Positions 40,736-48,940 are shown, numbered from the stretch's first letter. The stretch: 64,000 nt of DNA from Micromonospora coerulea (GCF_016598485.1 NZ_JAEMUW010000014.1:62001-126000), one strand, 5' to 3'. The notes: a model not told the origin generated them from the sequence alone. Numbers and translations are program-made.

Positions 40736-41311
40736 GTGAGCGCCGATTTCTCCGTCAAGCCCACCCTCACCGGCGACCGGGTGCTGCTGCGCCCCTTCGT
40801 CGACCGCGACGTGGCCGCCTTCCAGGCCGCGCTGGCCGACCCGGAGGTGGTCCGGCTCACCGGCAGTCCGGCGGTCGAGGGCGTCGACCCGGGGCGGCTG
40901 CGGGCCTGGTACGGCACCCGCAACGCGCAGCCCGACCGGCTCGACCTGGCGGTGGTCGACCGGGCCACCGGGGCCTGCGTCGGCGAGGTGGTCCTCAACG
41001 AGTGGGACGGCCACAACCGCAGCTGCAACTTCCGGACCCTGATCGGCCCGGCCGGGCGCGACCGCGGGCTCGGCACGGAGGCCGTCCGGCTGGTCGTCGG
41101 GTACGGCTTCGACCGGCTCGGTCTGCACCGGATCTCGCTGGAGGTGTTCGCCGTCAACCCGCGCGCCCGCCGGGTCTACGAGAAGGTCGGTTTCGTCGCC
41201 GAGGGGACGCTGCGGCAGGTGCTGCGCGACGGGGACGACTGGGTCGACGCCACCGTGATGTCGATCCTCGCCCCCGAGTGGGCGCTCCACCGCGGTCACC
41301 CGCAGGGCTGA
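40736..41311 (+). CDS. GNAT N-acetyltransferase (RimJ/RimL-like)
   Basis: A GTG at 40736 gives 191 residues of a GNAT fold. Strand-helix segments include VLLRPFVDRDVAAFQAALAD, then acetyl-CoA-binding GRDRGLGTEAVRLVVGYGF (motif A, Q/R-x-x-G-x-G/A), and HRISLEVFAVNPRARRVYEKVGF (motif B). The likely donor is acetyl-CoA and the acceptor an N-terminus or amine of unknown identity; RimJ/RimL acetylate ribosomal proteins. It follows arfB by 49 bp and may share its transcript. The ribosome binding site is weak. Confidence 0.88.
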   Translation: MSADFSVKPTLTGDRVLLRPFVDRDVAAFQAALADPEVVRLTGSPAVEGVDPGRLRAWYGTRNAQPDRLDLAVVDRATGACVGEVVLNEWDGHNRSCNFRTLIGPAGRDRGLGTEAVRLVVGYGFDRLGLHRISLEVFAVNPRARRVYEKVGFVAEGTLRQVLRDGDDWVDATVMSILAPEWALHRGHPQG

Positions 41312-41348
41312 CCGCTGCGGGCTCGGAACGCGCCGAGCCGCCCGCCGC

Positions 41349-42215
41349 TCAGTCGAGCGCGGCCAGCAGCCGGGCCCGCAGCACGGCGGCCCGCTCGGCG
41401 AAACCGCGCTGCGCGGCGGCGTACTCGGCGCGGCCCTCCGGGGTCTCCACCCGCACCGCCGGGTACCCCAGGTCGGCCAGGTCGTACGGGCTGGCCCGCA
41501 TGTCCAGCGTGCGGATCTCCCGGGCCAGCGCGAAGCAGTCGGCCACCAACTCGCTCGGCACCAGCGGGGAAAGCTTGTACGACCACTTGTACAGGTCCAT
41601 GTTGGCGTGCAGGCAGCCCGGTTGCTCCAGGGCGTGCTGGCTCTCCCGGTTCGGGGTGAGCAGGTTCAGCGGCCGGGCCGGCGCCGTGAAGAACCGGAAC
41701 GCGTCGAAGTGGCTGCACCGCACACCCCGTTCCTCGACGACGGCGGCGGTCGCGGCCGGGCTCAGGCGCAGCGGCCAGGCGTTGTGGCGCACCTCGTCCT
41801 GGGTCTGCCGGTAGACCATCGCCCACTCGTGCATGCCGAAGCAGCCGAGGTGGGCCGGGCGGCTCGCGGTCGCCGCCAGCAGCGACCGGATCCAGTCCAC
41901 CGACTCGGCGCGGCGCGCGCGGACCGCCTCGGTGTCGAGGGTGAGTCCGGCGGCGGTGGCGTGGTAGTCGCGGCCGAACTCGGCCGGGTCCGCGTCGCGC
42001 AGCACCACCCCGGCGCCCGGATGCCAGCGGCGCAGCTGGGCGGGGCGGTGCGAGTAGTAGGTGAAGAGGAAGTCCTCCACCGGGTGCTTCACGCCGCCGC
42101 GTCGGCGGGCCAGGTGGGGCGCGAGCCAGGCGTCCACCCGATCCTCGTGCGCCCGCCGGCGGGCCCGCCAATCGGCCACGTCGAGCGTGGCGGCGGGGGC
42201 GAGGGCGGCGGTCAC
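41349..42215 (-). CDS. Conserved protein of unknown function, about 288 aa
   Basis: A GTG at 42215 gives 288 residues: DVADWRARRRAHEDRVDAWL at the start, then KHPVEDFLFTYYSHRPAQLRRWHPGAGVVL, LGCFGMHEWAMVYRQ, GCLHANMDLYKWSYKLSPLVPSELVADCF (quoted in parts) and a helical end. It is well conserved in actinobacteria and is often labelled a 3-methyladenine DNA glycosylase by transfer, but I see no helix-hairpin-helix or known glycosylase site in it. His, Trp and Tyr clusters suggest a catalytic pocket. Convergent with the GNAT gene and 34 bp from the next minus-strand gene. Confidence 0.75.
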   Translation of the reverse strand: MTAALAPAATLDVADWRARRRAHEDRVDAWLAPHLARRRGGVKHPVEDFLFTYYSHRPAQLRRWHPGAGVVLRDADPAEFGRDYHATAAGLTLDTEAVRARRAESVDWIRSLLAATASRPAHLGCFGMHEWAMVYRQTQDEVRHNAWPLRLSPAATAAVVEERGVRCSHFDAFRFFTAPARPLNLLTPNRESQHALEQPGCLHANMDLYKWSYKLSPLVPSELVADCFALAREIRTLDMRASPYDLADLGYPAVRVETPEGRAEYAAAQRGFAERAAVLRARLLAALD

Positions 42216-42249
42216 GGACCCCAGGGTACGACCGCCGCCCGAGCGCCGG

Positions 42250-43617
42250 TCAGGGCACGTCCACCCGGACCCCGGCGGAGAAGACCCCGCTGCGCAGCTC
42301 CAACTGCTTCGGCGGCTGGCTGCCCTGCACCGTGAAGACCAGCGGCAGCACCACCCGGCTGCCCGCCGCCACCGGGTGGGCGAAGACGTCCCGCCCGAGG
42401 TTGGCCACCCGGGTGGCGTTCTCGTCGGTGCTGACCCAGTTGCCGCCCGGCAGGTACGCCCGTTGCAGCTGCCCGTGCCAGGTCTGCTCCTCCGGGGTGA
42501 GGTTGCGCACCCCGACGGTGGCCTGGCACTGGCGCCCGCCGGACGCCCCGGCCACCACCTCGGCGGCGGTCGCGCAGGCGACCCGGTAGACGGTGAACTC
42601 GAACGCCGACTCGCGCAGCGGCACGCCCACCGCGCCGGTGACGCTGCGGCCCGTCCAGGCGCCGCTGGTCGGCTGCTTGGTCGTGTCGATCGCGGCAACC
42701 CGCTGGGTGGCCGTCCAGGCCGCCGCGCCGACCACGCCGGCCAGCACCGCCGCCGCCACCCCCACCATCAGCCAGATCGGCGGGGTGCGGCGCCGGGCCC
42801 CGGCCGGCGCGGGCAGCGCCGCGCGCGGGTAGATCGTCCCCGGCCCCGCCGGGCGACCGGTCGCCGCCGGGCCACCGGTCCGGGCCGGCGCCGGTCCGCC
42901 CGGCGCCACCCCCGGGCGCCGGCGGCGGCGTTGCCACCACCACCAGAGCGCGCCGCCGGTGACCACCAGGAGGGCGGCCAGCGCCGCCAGCAGCACCGGC
43001 GGTCGGCGCCACACGGGCGCGGCGGTCACCTTCGCCGTCGGTACGGTGCTCGCCGTCCAGGTGGCGGTGGCGCAGTCGTACGGCCGGGTCCCGTCCGTGC
43101 CGTACGCGCAGGCCGGCGCCGTCACCGGGCGGCCCGGCGCGGTCATGGCGAGCGCGGTGTTCAACGTGGTGGTGCTCCGCGCCGGCAGCCGCAGCCGCCA
43201 GGTCACCTCGCCCGCGGCGGACGCCCCGATCGGGCGGCTGGCCCGCCCACCGGCGGTGACGGTGGTCGCGGACATGCCGGCCGGCAGTTCCTGCCGCACG
43301 GTGGTCTCGATCATGCTGTTCCCGGCGTTGCGCACGTCGATCCGGTAGGCCGGCGCCGGCGTGCCCGCCGGTGCGACCTGGACGGTGACCGGTGGCGCCG
43401 ACTGCCGGACCGGCGCCGCCGAGGTCGGCGGCACCGCGGGTGGCGCCGCCGGCATCCCGCTGGCGGCCGGTGCGGCTTGCGCCGGTCCCGGCGGCGGTGC
43501 GGCGGGCGCGGCGGCCGCCCGGGGCGCCGTCGCGGGCAGCGCCGGTACGGCGGCGAGGAGGCCGAGGCAGTTCACGATCACTGCGAGGGCTCTGTGGTGT
43601 CGTCTCGATGCAGGCAT
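42250..43617 (-). CDS. Secreted/membrane protein with DUF4352-like C-terminal domain
   Basis: The ATG at 43617 has GGAGG nine bases upstream and gives 455 residues. Residues 10-36 form a signal peptide, followed by a Pro/Ala-rich stretch and a beta domain (about 75-200) with YRIDVRNAGNSMIETTVRQELPAGM, like DUF11 or Ig-like modules. Two transmembrane helices lie at about 210-232 (VLLAALAALLVVTGGALWWWW) and 278-300, joined by a basic linker. The C-terminal part (about 315-455) has the VGVRNLTPEEQTWHG... ANLGRDVFAHPVAAGSRVVLPLVF pattern of DUF4352-like immunoglobulin folds. Function unknown; a cell-surface binding role is an inference. Confidence 0.8.
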   Translation of the reverse strand: MPASRRHHRALAVIVNCLGLLAAVPALPATAPRAAAAPAAPPPGPAQAAPAASGMPAAPPAVPPTSAAPVRQSAPPVTVQVAPAGTPAPAYRIDVRNAGNSMIETTVRQELPAGMSATTVTAGGRASRPIGASAAGEVTWRLRLPARSTTTLNTALAMTAPGRPVTAPACAYGTDGTRPYDCATATWTASTVPTAKVTAAPVWRRPPVLLAALAALLVVTGGALWWWWQRRRRRPGVAPGGPAPARTGGPAATGRPAGPGTIYPRAALPAPAGARRRTPPIWLMVGVAAAVLAGVVGAAAWTATQRVAAIDTTKQPTSGAWTGRSVTGAVGVPLRESAFEFTVYRVACATAAEVVAGASGGRQCQATVGVRNLTPEEQTWHGQLQRAYLPGGNWVSTDENATRVANLGRDVFAHPVAAGSRVVLPLVFTVQGSQPPKQLELRSGVFSAGVRVDVP

Positions 43618-43796
43618 ACGAACGAACCTCCGGACCCGAAGCTATGGGTAAGGGCCCGCTGGCCGGGTGCGAAGTCGCCATTCCCGCCCCGCCGGCCCGC
43701 CGGCCGCGTACCCTGCCCCCGGTGCCGTCCGCTCCGGCGACGTGCCGCTGGTCGCACGTGGCGTGCCCTGGCCGCGGTCGGGGCTAGATTGGCGGG

Positions 43797-44600
43797 GTGC
43801 GTATCGCTCGTTTTGCTCATGCCAAGGGAATGTCGTTCGGTGCCGTCGAGGGCGAGCCGGAGGCCGGGCCGCAGGGCCTGACCATCGCCGAGATCGAGGG
43901 GCACCCGTTCGGCCAGGTCAAGTTCTCCGGTGCCCGTTGGGCGCTCTCCGACGTCCGGCTGCTCTCGCCGATCCTGCCCAGCAAGGTGGTCTGTGTCGGC
44001 CGCAACTACGCCGAGCACGCCGCCGAGCACGGCAGCGAGGTGCCCAAGGAGCCGCTGTTGTTCCTGAAGCCGTCCACGTCGGTGATCGGGCCGCGCGACG
44101 CGATCCGGCTGCCGATCTTCTCCAAGCAGGTCGAACACGAGGCGGAGCTGGCCGTGGTGATCGGCGCTCCGGGCGCCCGCCGCGCCGACCGGGCCGCCGC
44201 CGAGCGGGCCATCTTCGGCTACACCTGCGCCAACGACGTCACCGCGCGGGACCTCCAGCGCGCCGACGGGCAGTGGACCCGGGCCAAGGGCTTCGACTCG
44301 TTCTGCCCGATCGGGCCGTGGATCACCACCGACCTGGACGTCTCCGACCTGGAGATCCGGTGTGAGGTCGGTCGCAACCCCGACGAGATGGAGGTACGCC
44401 AGCTCGGCCGGACCAAGGACATGGTCTTCGACGTGCCGGCCCTGGTGTCGTACATCTCGCACGTGATGACGCTGCTTCCCGGCGACGTGGTGCTGACCGG
44501 CACCCCGGCGGGGGTTAGCCCGCTCACCGAGGGGGATACGGTGACCGTGCGGATCGAGGGGATCGGCGAGCTCACCAACCCGGTGGTGCCGGTCGCCTGA
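43797..44600 (+). CDS. Fumarylacetoacetate hydrolase family protein
   Basis: The 267-residue enzyme has VCVGRNYAEHAAEHG (about residue 65), EPLLFLKPSTSVIGP, VEHEAELAVVIG (metal-binding Glu residues) and CPIGPWIT with an oxyanion pocket, typical of FAH-family proteins such as HpcE or oxaloacetate tautomerase. It probably opens or tautomerises a beta-keto acid using magnesium. A related gene (Rv2993c) occupies the same position between leu genes in M. tuberculosis. The GTG at 43797 is the likely start; TAGATT upstream (43784-43789) resembles a -10 box and could make the mRNA leaderless. Confidence 0.9.
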   Translation: MRIARFAHAKGMSFGAVEGEPEAGPQGLTIAEIEGHPFGQVKFSGARWALSDVRLLSPILPSKVVCVGRNYAEHAAEHGSEVPKEPLLFLKPSTSVIGPRDAIRLPIFSKQVEHEAELAVVIGAPGARRADRAAAERAIFGYTCANDVTARDLQRADGQWTRAKGFDSFCPIGPWITTDLDVSDLEIRCEVGRNPDEMEVRQLGRTKDMVFDVPALVSYISHVMTLLPGDVVLTGTPAGVSPLTEGDTVTVRIEGIGELTNPVVPVA

Positions 44601-44651
44601 TCGCACCGGCGCCTCGTTTCCGCAGGTCACGGGCGGTTCGGGGGGTTGGAT

Positions 44652-44680
44652 TTGGCCCGTCGGCACCGGGAGGGTAAAGT
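44652..44680 (+). promoter_or_regulatory. Putative tRNA-Gln promoter
   Basis: TTGGCC (44652-44657) and TAAAGT (44675-44680) are spaced by 17 bp, with a predicted start about 20 nt before the tRNA at 44707. Confidence 0.6.
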
Positions 44681-44706
44681 TCATTCCCGGCACCGCAAGG
44701 GGCCAA

Positions 44707-44778
44707 TGGGGTATGGGGTAATTGGCAGCCCGACTGATTCTGGTTCAGTTAGTCTAGGTTCGAGTCCTGGTACCCCAG
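44707..44778 (+). tRNA. tRNA-Gln(CTG)
   Basis: A 72-nt cloverleaf: acceptor TGGGGTA with TACCCCA, anticodon stem ACTGA/TCAGT with loop TTCTGGT (anticodon CTG), T arm CTAGG-TTCGAGT-CCTGG, discriminator G. CCA is not encoded. It is the only glutamine tRNA seen in the window and may be transcribed with the first tRNA-Glu. Confidence 0.95.
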
Positions 44779-44866
44779 CGCAGCCGCGGATTCGCGAGAA
44801 TCCCGGTCGCTGGACTCTGATAGAGTGCAGCTTCCTCGCTTCCAGAGCGGGGAAGCACGAAGTTCT

Positions 44867-44939
44867 GGCCCCGTCGTCTAGTGGCCCAGGACGCCGCCCT
44901 CTCAAGGCGGTAGCGCCGGTTCGAATCCGGTCGGGGCTA
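44867..44939 (+). tRNA. tRNA-Glu(CTC), copy 1
   Basis: A 73-nt cloverleaf: acceptor GGCCCCG with CGGGGCT, anticodon stem CCGCC/GGCGG with loop CTCTCAA (anticodon CTC), T arm CCGG-TTCGAAT-CCGG region, discriminator A. Identical to copy 2 over its full length. A U-tract-free 13-bp terminator follows. Confidence 0.96.
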
Positions 44940-44949
44940 CAGCGCTGAC

Positions 44950-44981
44950 AGCCCGTCCCACCTCGGTGGGGCGGGCTTCTT
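44950..44981 (+). terminator. Terminator after tRNA-Glu copy 1
   Basis: AGCCCGTCCCACC (44950-44962) pairs with GGTGGGGCGGGCT (44965-44977), 13 bp with one T-G wobble, followed by TCTTC. It ends the tRNA-Gln/tRNA-Glu transcript, so the second tRNA-Glu should have its own promoter (TAGACT at 45052-45057 is a -10 candidate). Confidence 0.8.
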
Positions 44982-45102
44982 CATGTCCGGGCCGCCGGTT
45001 TTCCGTGATCCTGCTGCCCACCCCGTCTTCGTCGCCGCCAGTCGGTGCCGCTAGACTACTGCCGCACCGCTCGTCAGGGCGGTGAAGCAGGAAAAAGTGC
45101 CT

Positions 45103-45175
45103 GGCCCCGTCGTCTAGTGGCCCAGGACGCCGCCCTCTCAAGGCGGTAGCGCCGGTTCGAATCCGGTCGGGGCTA
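45103..45175 (+). tRNA. tRNA-Glu(CTC), copy 2
   Basis: Identical in sequence to the copy at 44867-44939: acceptor GGCCCCG/CGGGGCT and anticodon loop CTCTCAA. Two identical genes 236 bp apart give extra dosage for GAG, the most used Glu codon in high-GC genomes. Confidence 0.96.
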
Positions 45176-45182
45176 CCACGGA

Positions 45183-45215
45183 AACGGCCCGCCTCGCCCC
45201 GCGAGGCGGGCCGTT
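45183..45215. terminator. Terminator between tRNA-Glu copy 2 and the IclR gene
   Basis: AACGGCCCGCCTCG (45183-45196) and CGAGGCGGGCCGTT (45202-45215) form a perfect 14-bp stem with a 5-nt loop. It lies just before the minus-strand IclR stop at 45235, so it can serve both directions. Confidence 0.8.
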
Positions 45216-45234
45216 CTGCGTCCAAGAGGAGGGG

Positions 45235-45921
45235 TCAGAGGCCGGAGAGGCGTTGGCCGGCTCTGACGACGGCCATGGCGTGGCGTTCGCCGGGGCGGCG
45301 GCCCAGCCGTTCGATGGGGCCGGAGATGCTGATCGCGGCGATCACCCGACCGGTCCGGTCGCGGATCGGCGCCGAGACGCTCGCCACCCCGGCCTCCCGC
45401 TCGGCGACGCTCTGCGCCCAGCCGCGCCGGCGTACCTCGGCGAGGGTGCGGCCGGTGAACTTGGAGCGGGGCAGCAGTGGCATGACCGCCTCCGGCGGTT
45501 CCCAGGCGAGCAGGATCTGCGCGGCCGAGCCCGCCGTCATCGGCAGCACCGAGCCCACCGGCACGGTGTCCCGCAGGCCGCTGGCCCGCTCGGCGGCGGC
45601 CACGCAGATCCGCTCGTCGGCCCGGCGCAGGTAGAGCTGGGCGCTCTCGCCGGTGGCGTCACGCAGCGCGGCGAGCAGTGGCTCGGCCGCGGTCAGCAGG
45701 ACGTCCGGCGCGGCGTTGGCCAGCTCGCCGAGCCGGGGGCCCGGGCGCCAACGCCCCTGGGTGTCCCGGACCAGCATCCGGTGGATCTCCAGCGCCTGCG
45801 CGAGTCGGTGCGCGGTGGCCCGGGGCAGCTTGGTGCGTTCAACGAGTTCGGCCAGGCTGGCGCCGTCGACGCAGGCGGCCAGGATGACCACCGCCTTGTC
45901 GAGAACGCCGACACCGCTCAT
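45235..45921 (-). CDS. ndgR: IclR-family regulator of leucine genes (NdgR/LtbR-like)
   Basis: The ATG at 45921 gives 228 residues starting MSGVGVLDKAVVILAACVDG, the typical N-terminus of NdgR of Streptomyces and LtbR of Corynebacterium. A winged helix (about 5-65; LAELVERTKLPRATAHRLAQAL) is followed by the IclR effector-binding domain. Known relatives repress leuCD and other amino acid genes and bind between the two divergent genes. Here leuC starts 50 bp away on the other strand, so a single operator region can control both. The 49-bp spacer holds GGGACAC and CCTCCCAGAA on one strand and no obvious long palindrome. A GTG at 45933 is an alternative start. Confidence 0.9.
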   Translation of the reverse strand: MSGVGVLDKAVVILAACVDGASLAELVERTKLPRATAHRLAQALEIHRMLVRDTQGRWRPGPRLGELANAAPDVLLTAAEPLLAALRDATGESAQLYLRRADERICVAAAERASGLRDTVPVGSVLPMTAGSAAQILLAWEPPEAVMPLLPRSKFTGRTLAEVRRRGWAQSVAEREAGVASVSAPIRDRTGRVIAAISISGPIERLGRRPGERHAMAVVRAGQRLSGL

Positions 45922-45970
45922 ACTGTGTCCCACAAGCCGAAACTTACCTCCCAGAATTTAGGATGTCCAG

Positions 45971-47416
45971 ATGGTGGGAGTCACTCCTGAGCCGAGGACC
46001 CTGGCCGAGAAGGTCTGGGACGCGCACGTCGTACGATCCGCCGCCGGCGAGCCGGATCTGCTCTTCATCGACCTGCACCTCCTCCACGAGGTCACCAGCC
46101 CGCAGGCCTTCGACGGGCTGCGGCTGGCCGGCCGCCCGGTCCGCCGTACCGATCTGACGATCGCGACCGAGGACCACAACACGCCGACCGGATACGCCGA
46201 CCCGGCGTTCCGCTCCCGGCGCGGCGACCTGCTCACCATCGCCGACCCCACCTCGCGCACGCAGATCGAGACGCTGCGCCGCAACTGCGCCGAGTTCGGC
46301 GTCCGGCTGCACCCGCTGGGCGACGAGAACCAGGGCATCGTGCACGTCATCGGCCCGCAGCTCGGCCTCACCCAGCCCGGCATGACGATCGTCTGTGGCG
46401 ATTCGCACACCGCCACCCACGGCGCGTTCGGCGCGCTCGCCTTCGGCATCGGCACCAGCGAGGTGGAGCACGTGCTGGCCACCCAGACGCTGCCGCAGGC
46501 CCGGCCGAAGACCATGGCGGTGACCGTTACCGGCGAGCTCGGCCCCGGGGTCACCGCGAAGGACCTGGTGCTCGCGCTGATCGCGCAGGTGGGCACCGGC
46601 GGGGGGCGCGGCCACATCGTGGAGTACCGGGGCGAGGCGATCCGGGACCTCTCCATGGAGGGGCGGATGACCATCGCCAACATGTCCATCGAGTGGGGTG
46701 CCAAGGCCGGCATGATCGCGCCGGACGAGACCACCTTCGCGTACCTGAAGGGCCGGCCGAACGCGCCGCAGGGCGCGGACTGGGACGCGGCGGTCGAGTA
46801 CTGGCGGACGCTGCCCACCGACGAGGGCGCCGCCTTCGACGCCGAGGTGACCCTGGACGCGAGCCGGATCACCCCGTTCGTCACCTGGGGCACCAACCCC
46901 GGCCAGGGCGCGCCGCTGGGCGCCGCGGTGCCGGACCCGGAGGAGTTCGTCGCCGAGTCGGAGCGGGCCGCCGCCCGCCGGGCCCTGGTGTACATGGGCC
47001 TGGCGCCGGGCACGCCGCTGCGCGACCTGGCGGTGGATGTGGTCTTCGTCGGCTCCTGCACCAACGGTCGGCTGGAGGACCTGCGGGCCGCCGCCGACGT
47101 GCTGCGCGGGCACAAGGTGGCCGGCGGCGTACGGATGCTGGTGGTGCCCGGCTCCGCCGCGGTGCGCGAGGCGGCCGAGGCGGAGGGGCTGGACAAGGTC
47201 TTCACCGACGCCGGTGCCGAGTGGCGCTTCGCGGGCTGCTCGATGTGCCTCGGCATGAATCCCGACACCCTCTCCCCGGGCCAGCGCTCGGCCTCCACCT
47301 CGAACCGCAACTTCGAGGGCCGCCAGGGCCGGGGCGGGCGTACCCACCTGGTGTCCCCGCCGGTCGCCGCCGCCACCGCCGTGGTCGGCCGGCTGGCCGC
47401 CCCCGCCGACCTGTAG
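45971..47416 (+). CDS. leuC: 3-isopropylmalate dehydratase large subunit
   Basis: The 481-residue subunit of isopropylmalate isomerase carries the 4Fe-4S cluster: Cys in VFVGSCTNGRLEDL (about residue 360) and the pair in AGCSMCLGMNPD (about residue 420). GDSHTATHGAFGALAFGIG and the initial KVWDAHVV are family hallmarks. With LeuD it converts 2-isopropylmalate to 3-isopropylmalate, and can also act on citramalate made by CimA. The ATG at 45971 has AGGA nine bases upstream. It is divergent from the IclR regulator, and leuD follows 17 bp later. Confidence 0.97.
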   Translation: MVGVTPEPRTLAEKVWDAHVVRSAAGEPDLLFIDLHLLHEVTSPQAFDGLRLAGRPVRRTDLTIATEDHNTPTGYADPAFRSRRGDLLTIADPTSRTQIETLRRNCAEFGVRLHPLGDENQGIVHVIGPQLGLTQPGMTIVCGDSHTATHGAFGALAFGIGTSEVEHVLATQTLPQARPKTMAVTVTGELGPGVTAKDLVLALIAQVGTGGGRGHIVEYRGEAIRDLSMEGRMTIANMSIEWGAKAGMIAPDETTFAYLKGRPNAPQGADWDAAVEYWRTLPTDEGAAFDAEVTLDASRITPFVTWGTNPGQGAPLGAAVPDPEEFVAESERAAARRALVYMGLAPGTPLRDLAVDVVFVGSCTNGRLEDLRAAADVLRGHKVAGGVRMLVVPGSAAVREAAEAEGLDKVFTDAGAEWRFAGCSMCLGMNPDTLSPGQRSASTSNRNFEGRQGRGGRTHLVSPPVAAATAVVGRLAAPADL

Positions 47417-47433
47417 AAGGGCAGCTGCTCGCG

Positions 47434-48021
47434 ATGGACAAGTTCACCACCCACACCGGCACCGCCGTACCGCTGCGCCGTTCCAACGTGGACACCGACC
47501 AGATCATCCCCGCCGTGTACCTCAAGCGGGTGACCCGGACCGGCTTCGCGGACGGGCTCTTCAACGCGTGGCGGGAGGACTCGGCATTCGTGCTCAACGA
47601 TCCCGTCCATTCCGGGGCGTCGATTCTGATCGCCGGCCCGGAGTTCGGCACCGGCTCCTCCCGGGAACACGCGGTCTGGGCGCTGCGGGACTGGGGCTTC
47701 CGGGCCGTGATCTCGCCCCGCTTCGGTGACATCTTCCGGGGCAACGCGCTGAAGGAAGGCCTCCTTCCGGTGGAGCTGGAATTGAAAGCCGTCGAGGCGC
47801 TCTGGGATCTGGTGGAATCCGACCCGACCACCCCGGTCACGGTCGACCTCGCCGCCCGCCAGGTGCGCGCCGGGGATGCCACCTGGGCCTTCCCGATGGA
47901 CGACCACAGTCGTTGGCGGCTGATGGAGGGCTTGGATGACATTGGACTCACCCTCCGCCACGAGGCTGAGATCAGTGCCTTCGAGGCGTCCCGTCCGTCG
48001 TTCCTCCCGTCGGTGGCATAG
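47434..48021 (+). CDS. leuD: 3-isopropylmalate dehydratase small subunit
   Basis: The 195-residue subunit closes the substrate pocket of the LeuCD enzyme. The GTGSSREHAVWAL motif (about residue 73, here in FGTGSSREHAVWALRDWG) and VDTDQIIPAVYLKR at the start are diagnostic. AGAAGG lies 14 bases before the ATG, a loose ribosome binding site, but coupling to leuC is likely. A 15-bp perfect hairpin follows the stop. Confidence 0.97.
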   Translation: MDKFTTHTGTAVPLRRSNVDTDQIIPAVYLKRVTRTGFADGLFNAWREDSAFVLNDPVHSGASILIAGPEFGTGSSREHAVWALRDWGFRAVISPRFGDIFRGNALKEGLLPVELELKAVEALWDLVESDPTTPVTVDLAARQVRAGDATWAFPMDDHSRWRLMEGLDDIGLTLRHEAEISAFEASRPSFLPSVA

Positions 48022-48046
48022 CCGTACGCCGGATCCCACATCGGTT

Positions 48047-48079
48047 TTCGCCCCCACCGGCCCGGCCGGTGGGGGCGAA
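48047..48079. terminator. leuCD terminator
   Basis: TTCGCCCCCACCGGC (48047-48061) and GCCGGTGGGGGCGAA (48065-48079) form a perfect 15-bp stem with a CCG loop, 25 bp after leuD. A T-run occurs only on the upstream side. Confidence 0.7.
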
Positions 48080-48114
48080 TCCGTTACGACACAAGGGCTT
48101 TTTTCCACCGAATG

Positions 48115-48144
48115 TTTGTGTCCCGGCAGCACAGGGCATACCGT
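48115..48144 (+). promoter_or_regulatory. Putative HU promoter
   Basis: TTTGTG (48115-48120) and TACCGT (48139-48144) are spaced by 18 bp, 50 bp before the HU GTG. The -35 box lies in an inverted ACACAA (48090-48095) / TTGTGT (48116-48121) pair. Confidence 0.5.
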
Positions 48145-48193
48145 GCGCGCAGAATGGCTCGCGTCGAGTCAGTTGCACAATCGGGAGGAAGTC

Positions 48194-48850
48194 GTGAACA
48201 AGGCCGAGCTCATCGAGGCGCTCGCCGTTCGCCTGGGGGACCGGAAGACGGCGACGGCCGCGCTCGACGCGGTCCTCACTGAGGTCCAGGCGGCGGTCAC
48301 CAAGGGCGAAAAAGTGGCGATCACCGGATTCGGAGCGTTCGAAAAGCGCATCCGGGGTGCCCGAACAGCGCGCAACCCGCGGACCGGCGAGGCGGTGAAG
48401 GTCAAGAAGACCTCCGTCCCGACCTTCCGCCCCGGCGCCGGCTTCAAGGAGATGGTGGCCAGCGGCAAGGCGCCGAAGGCCGTGGGCGCCGCCGCCAAGA
48501 AGACCACCACGGCCGCCGCCAAGACCACCGGCGCCAGGGCGACCGGGGCCAAGGCGGCCGCCGCCAAGACCGCCGGCGCCAGGGCGACCGCGAAGAAGAC
48601 CGCCGCGGCGAAGAAGACCGCGGCCACGAAGACCACCGCGGCGAAGGCCGCCAAGACGACCGCGGCCACCAAGAAGGCCGCCCCGGCGAAGAAGGCCGCC
48701 GCGCCGACCAAGACCGCCGCGGCCAAGAAGACCGCGGCGACGAAGAAGGCCGCGCCGGCCAAGAAGACCACCGCCGCCAGCAAGAGCACGGCGGCCAAGA
48801 AGGCGCCCGCGAAGAAGGCTCCGGCCAAGAAGGCGGCCGCCAAGCGCTGA
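48194..48850 (+). CDS. HU-family nucleoid protein with lysine/alanine-rich tail
   Basis: The GTG at 48194, behind GGGAGGAAG, gives 218 residues. Residues 1-92 are a standard HU domain (VNKAELIEALAVRL, VAITGFGAFEKRIRG, RNPRTGEAVKV, FRPGAGFKEMV), which bends and packs DNA. Residues 93-218 are a low-complexity tail of Ala/Lys/Thr with repeated PAKKAA, TAAKKTA-like units, as in mycobacterial HupB and Streptomyces HupS, where the tail binds DNA and is acetylated. The tail here is longer than the globular part. It follows leuD as in mycobacteria, in its own transcript, with a strong terminator. Confidence 0.96.
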   Translation: MNKAELIEALAVRLGDRKTATAALDAVLTEVQAAVTKGEKVAITGFGAFEKRIRGARTARNPRTGEAVKVKKTSVPTFRPGAGFKEMVASGKAPKAVGAAAKKTTTAAAKTTGARATGAKAAAAKTAGARATAKKTAAAKKTAATKTTAAKAAKTTAATKKAAPAKKAAAPTKTAAAKKTAATKKAAPAKKTTAASKSTAAKKAPAKKAPAKKAAAKR

Positions 48851-48862
48851 CCGGCCCACCCG

Positions 48863-48896
48863 AAAGGGCGCCCACCGTCGTGGTGGGCGCCCTTTT
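48863..48896 (+). terminator. HU terminator with U-run
   Basis: AAAGGGCGCCCACC (48863-48876) and GGTGGGCGCCCTTT (48882-48895) form a perfect 14-bp stem with a 5-nt loop, followed by TTCG, 12 bp after the HU stop. Confidence 0.9.
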
Positions 48897-48909
48897 CGCA
48901 TACGACCAC

Positions 48910-48939
48910 ACCGCCACCGCCACCGCCACCGCCACCGCC
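48910..48939. repeat. Five tandem ACCGCC hexamers
   Basis: Five perfect copies of ACCGCC (30 nt) lie directly before TTGACC, the -35 candidate of the following gene. Copy number could differ between strains through slippage. Confidence 0.85.
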
Positions 48940-48940
48940 G

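Noticed and set aside
41349..42215. 3-methyladenine DNA glycosylase
   Set aside because: The name circulates for this family, but I see no helix-hairpin-helix or known glycosylase active site, so I call it unknown.
48470..48850. Tandem DNA repeat in the HU gene
   Set aside because: The periodic GCC/AAG pattern is the coding consequence of the Ala/Lys-rich tail, not an independent repeat.
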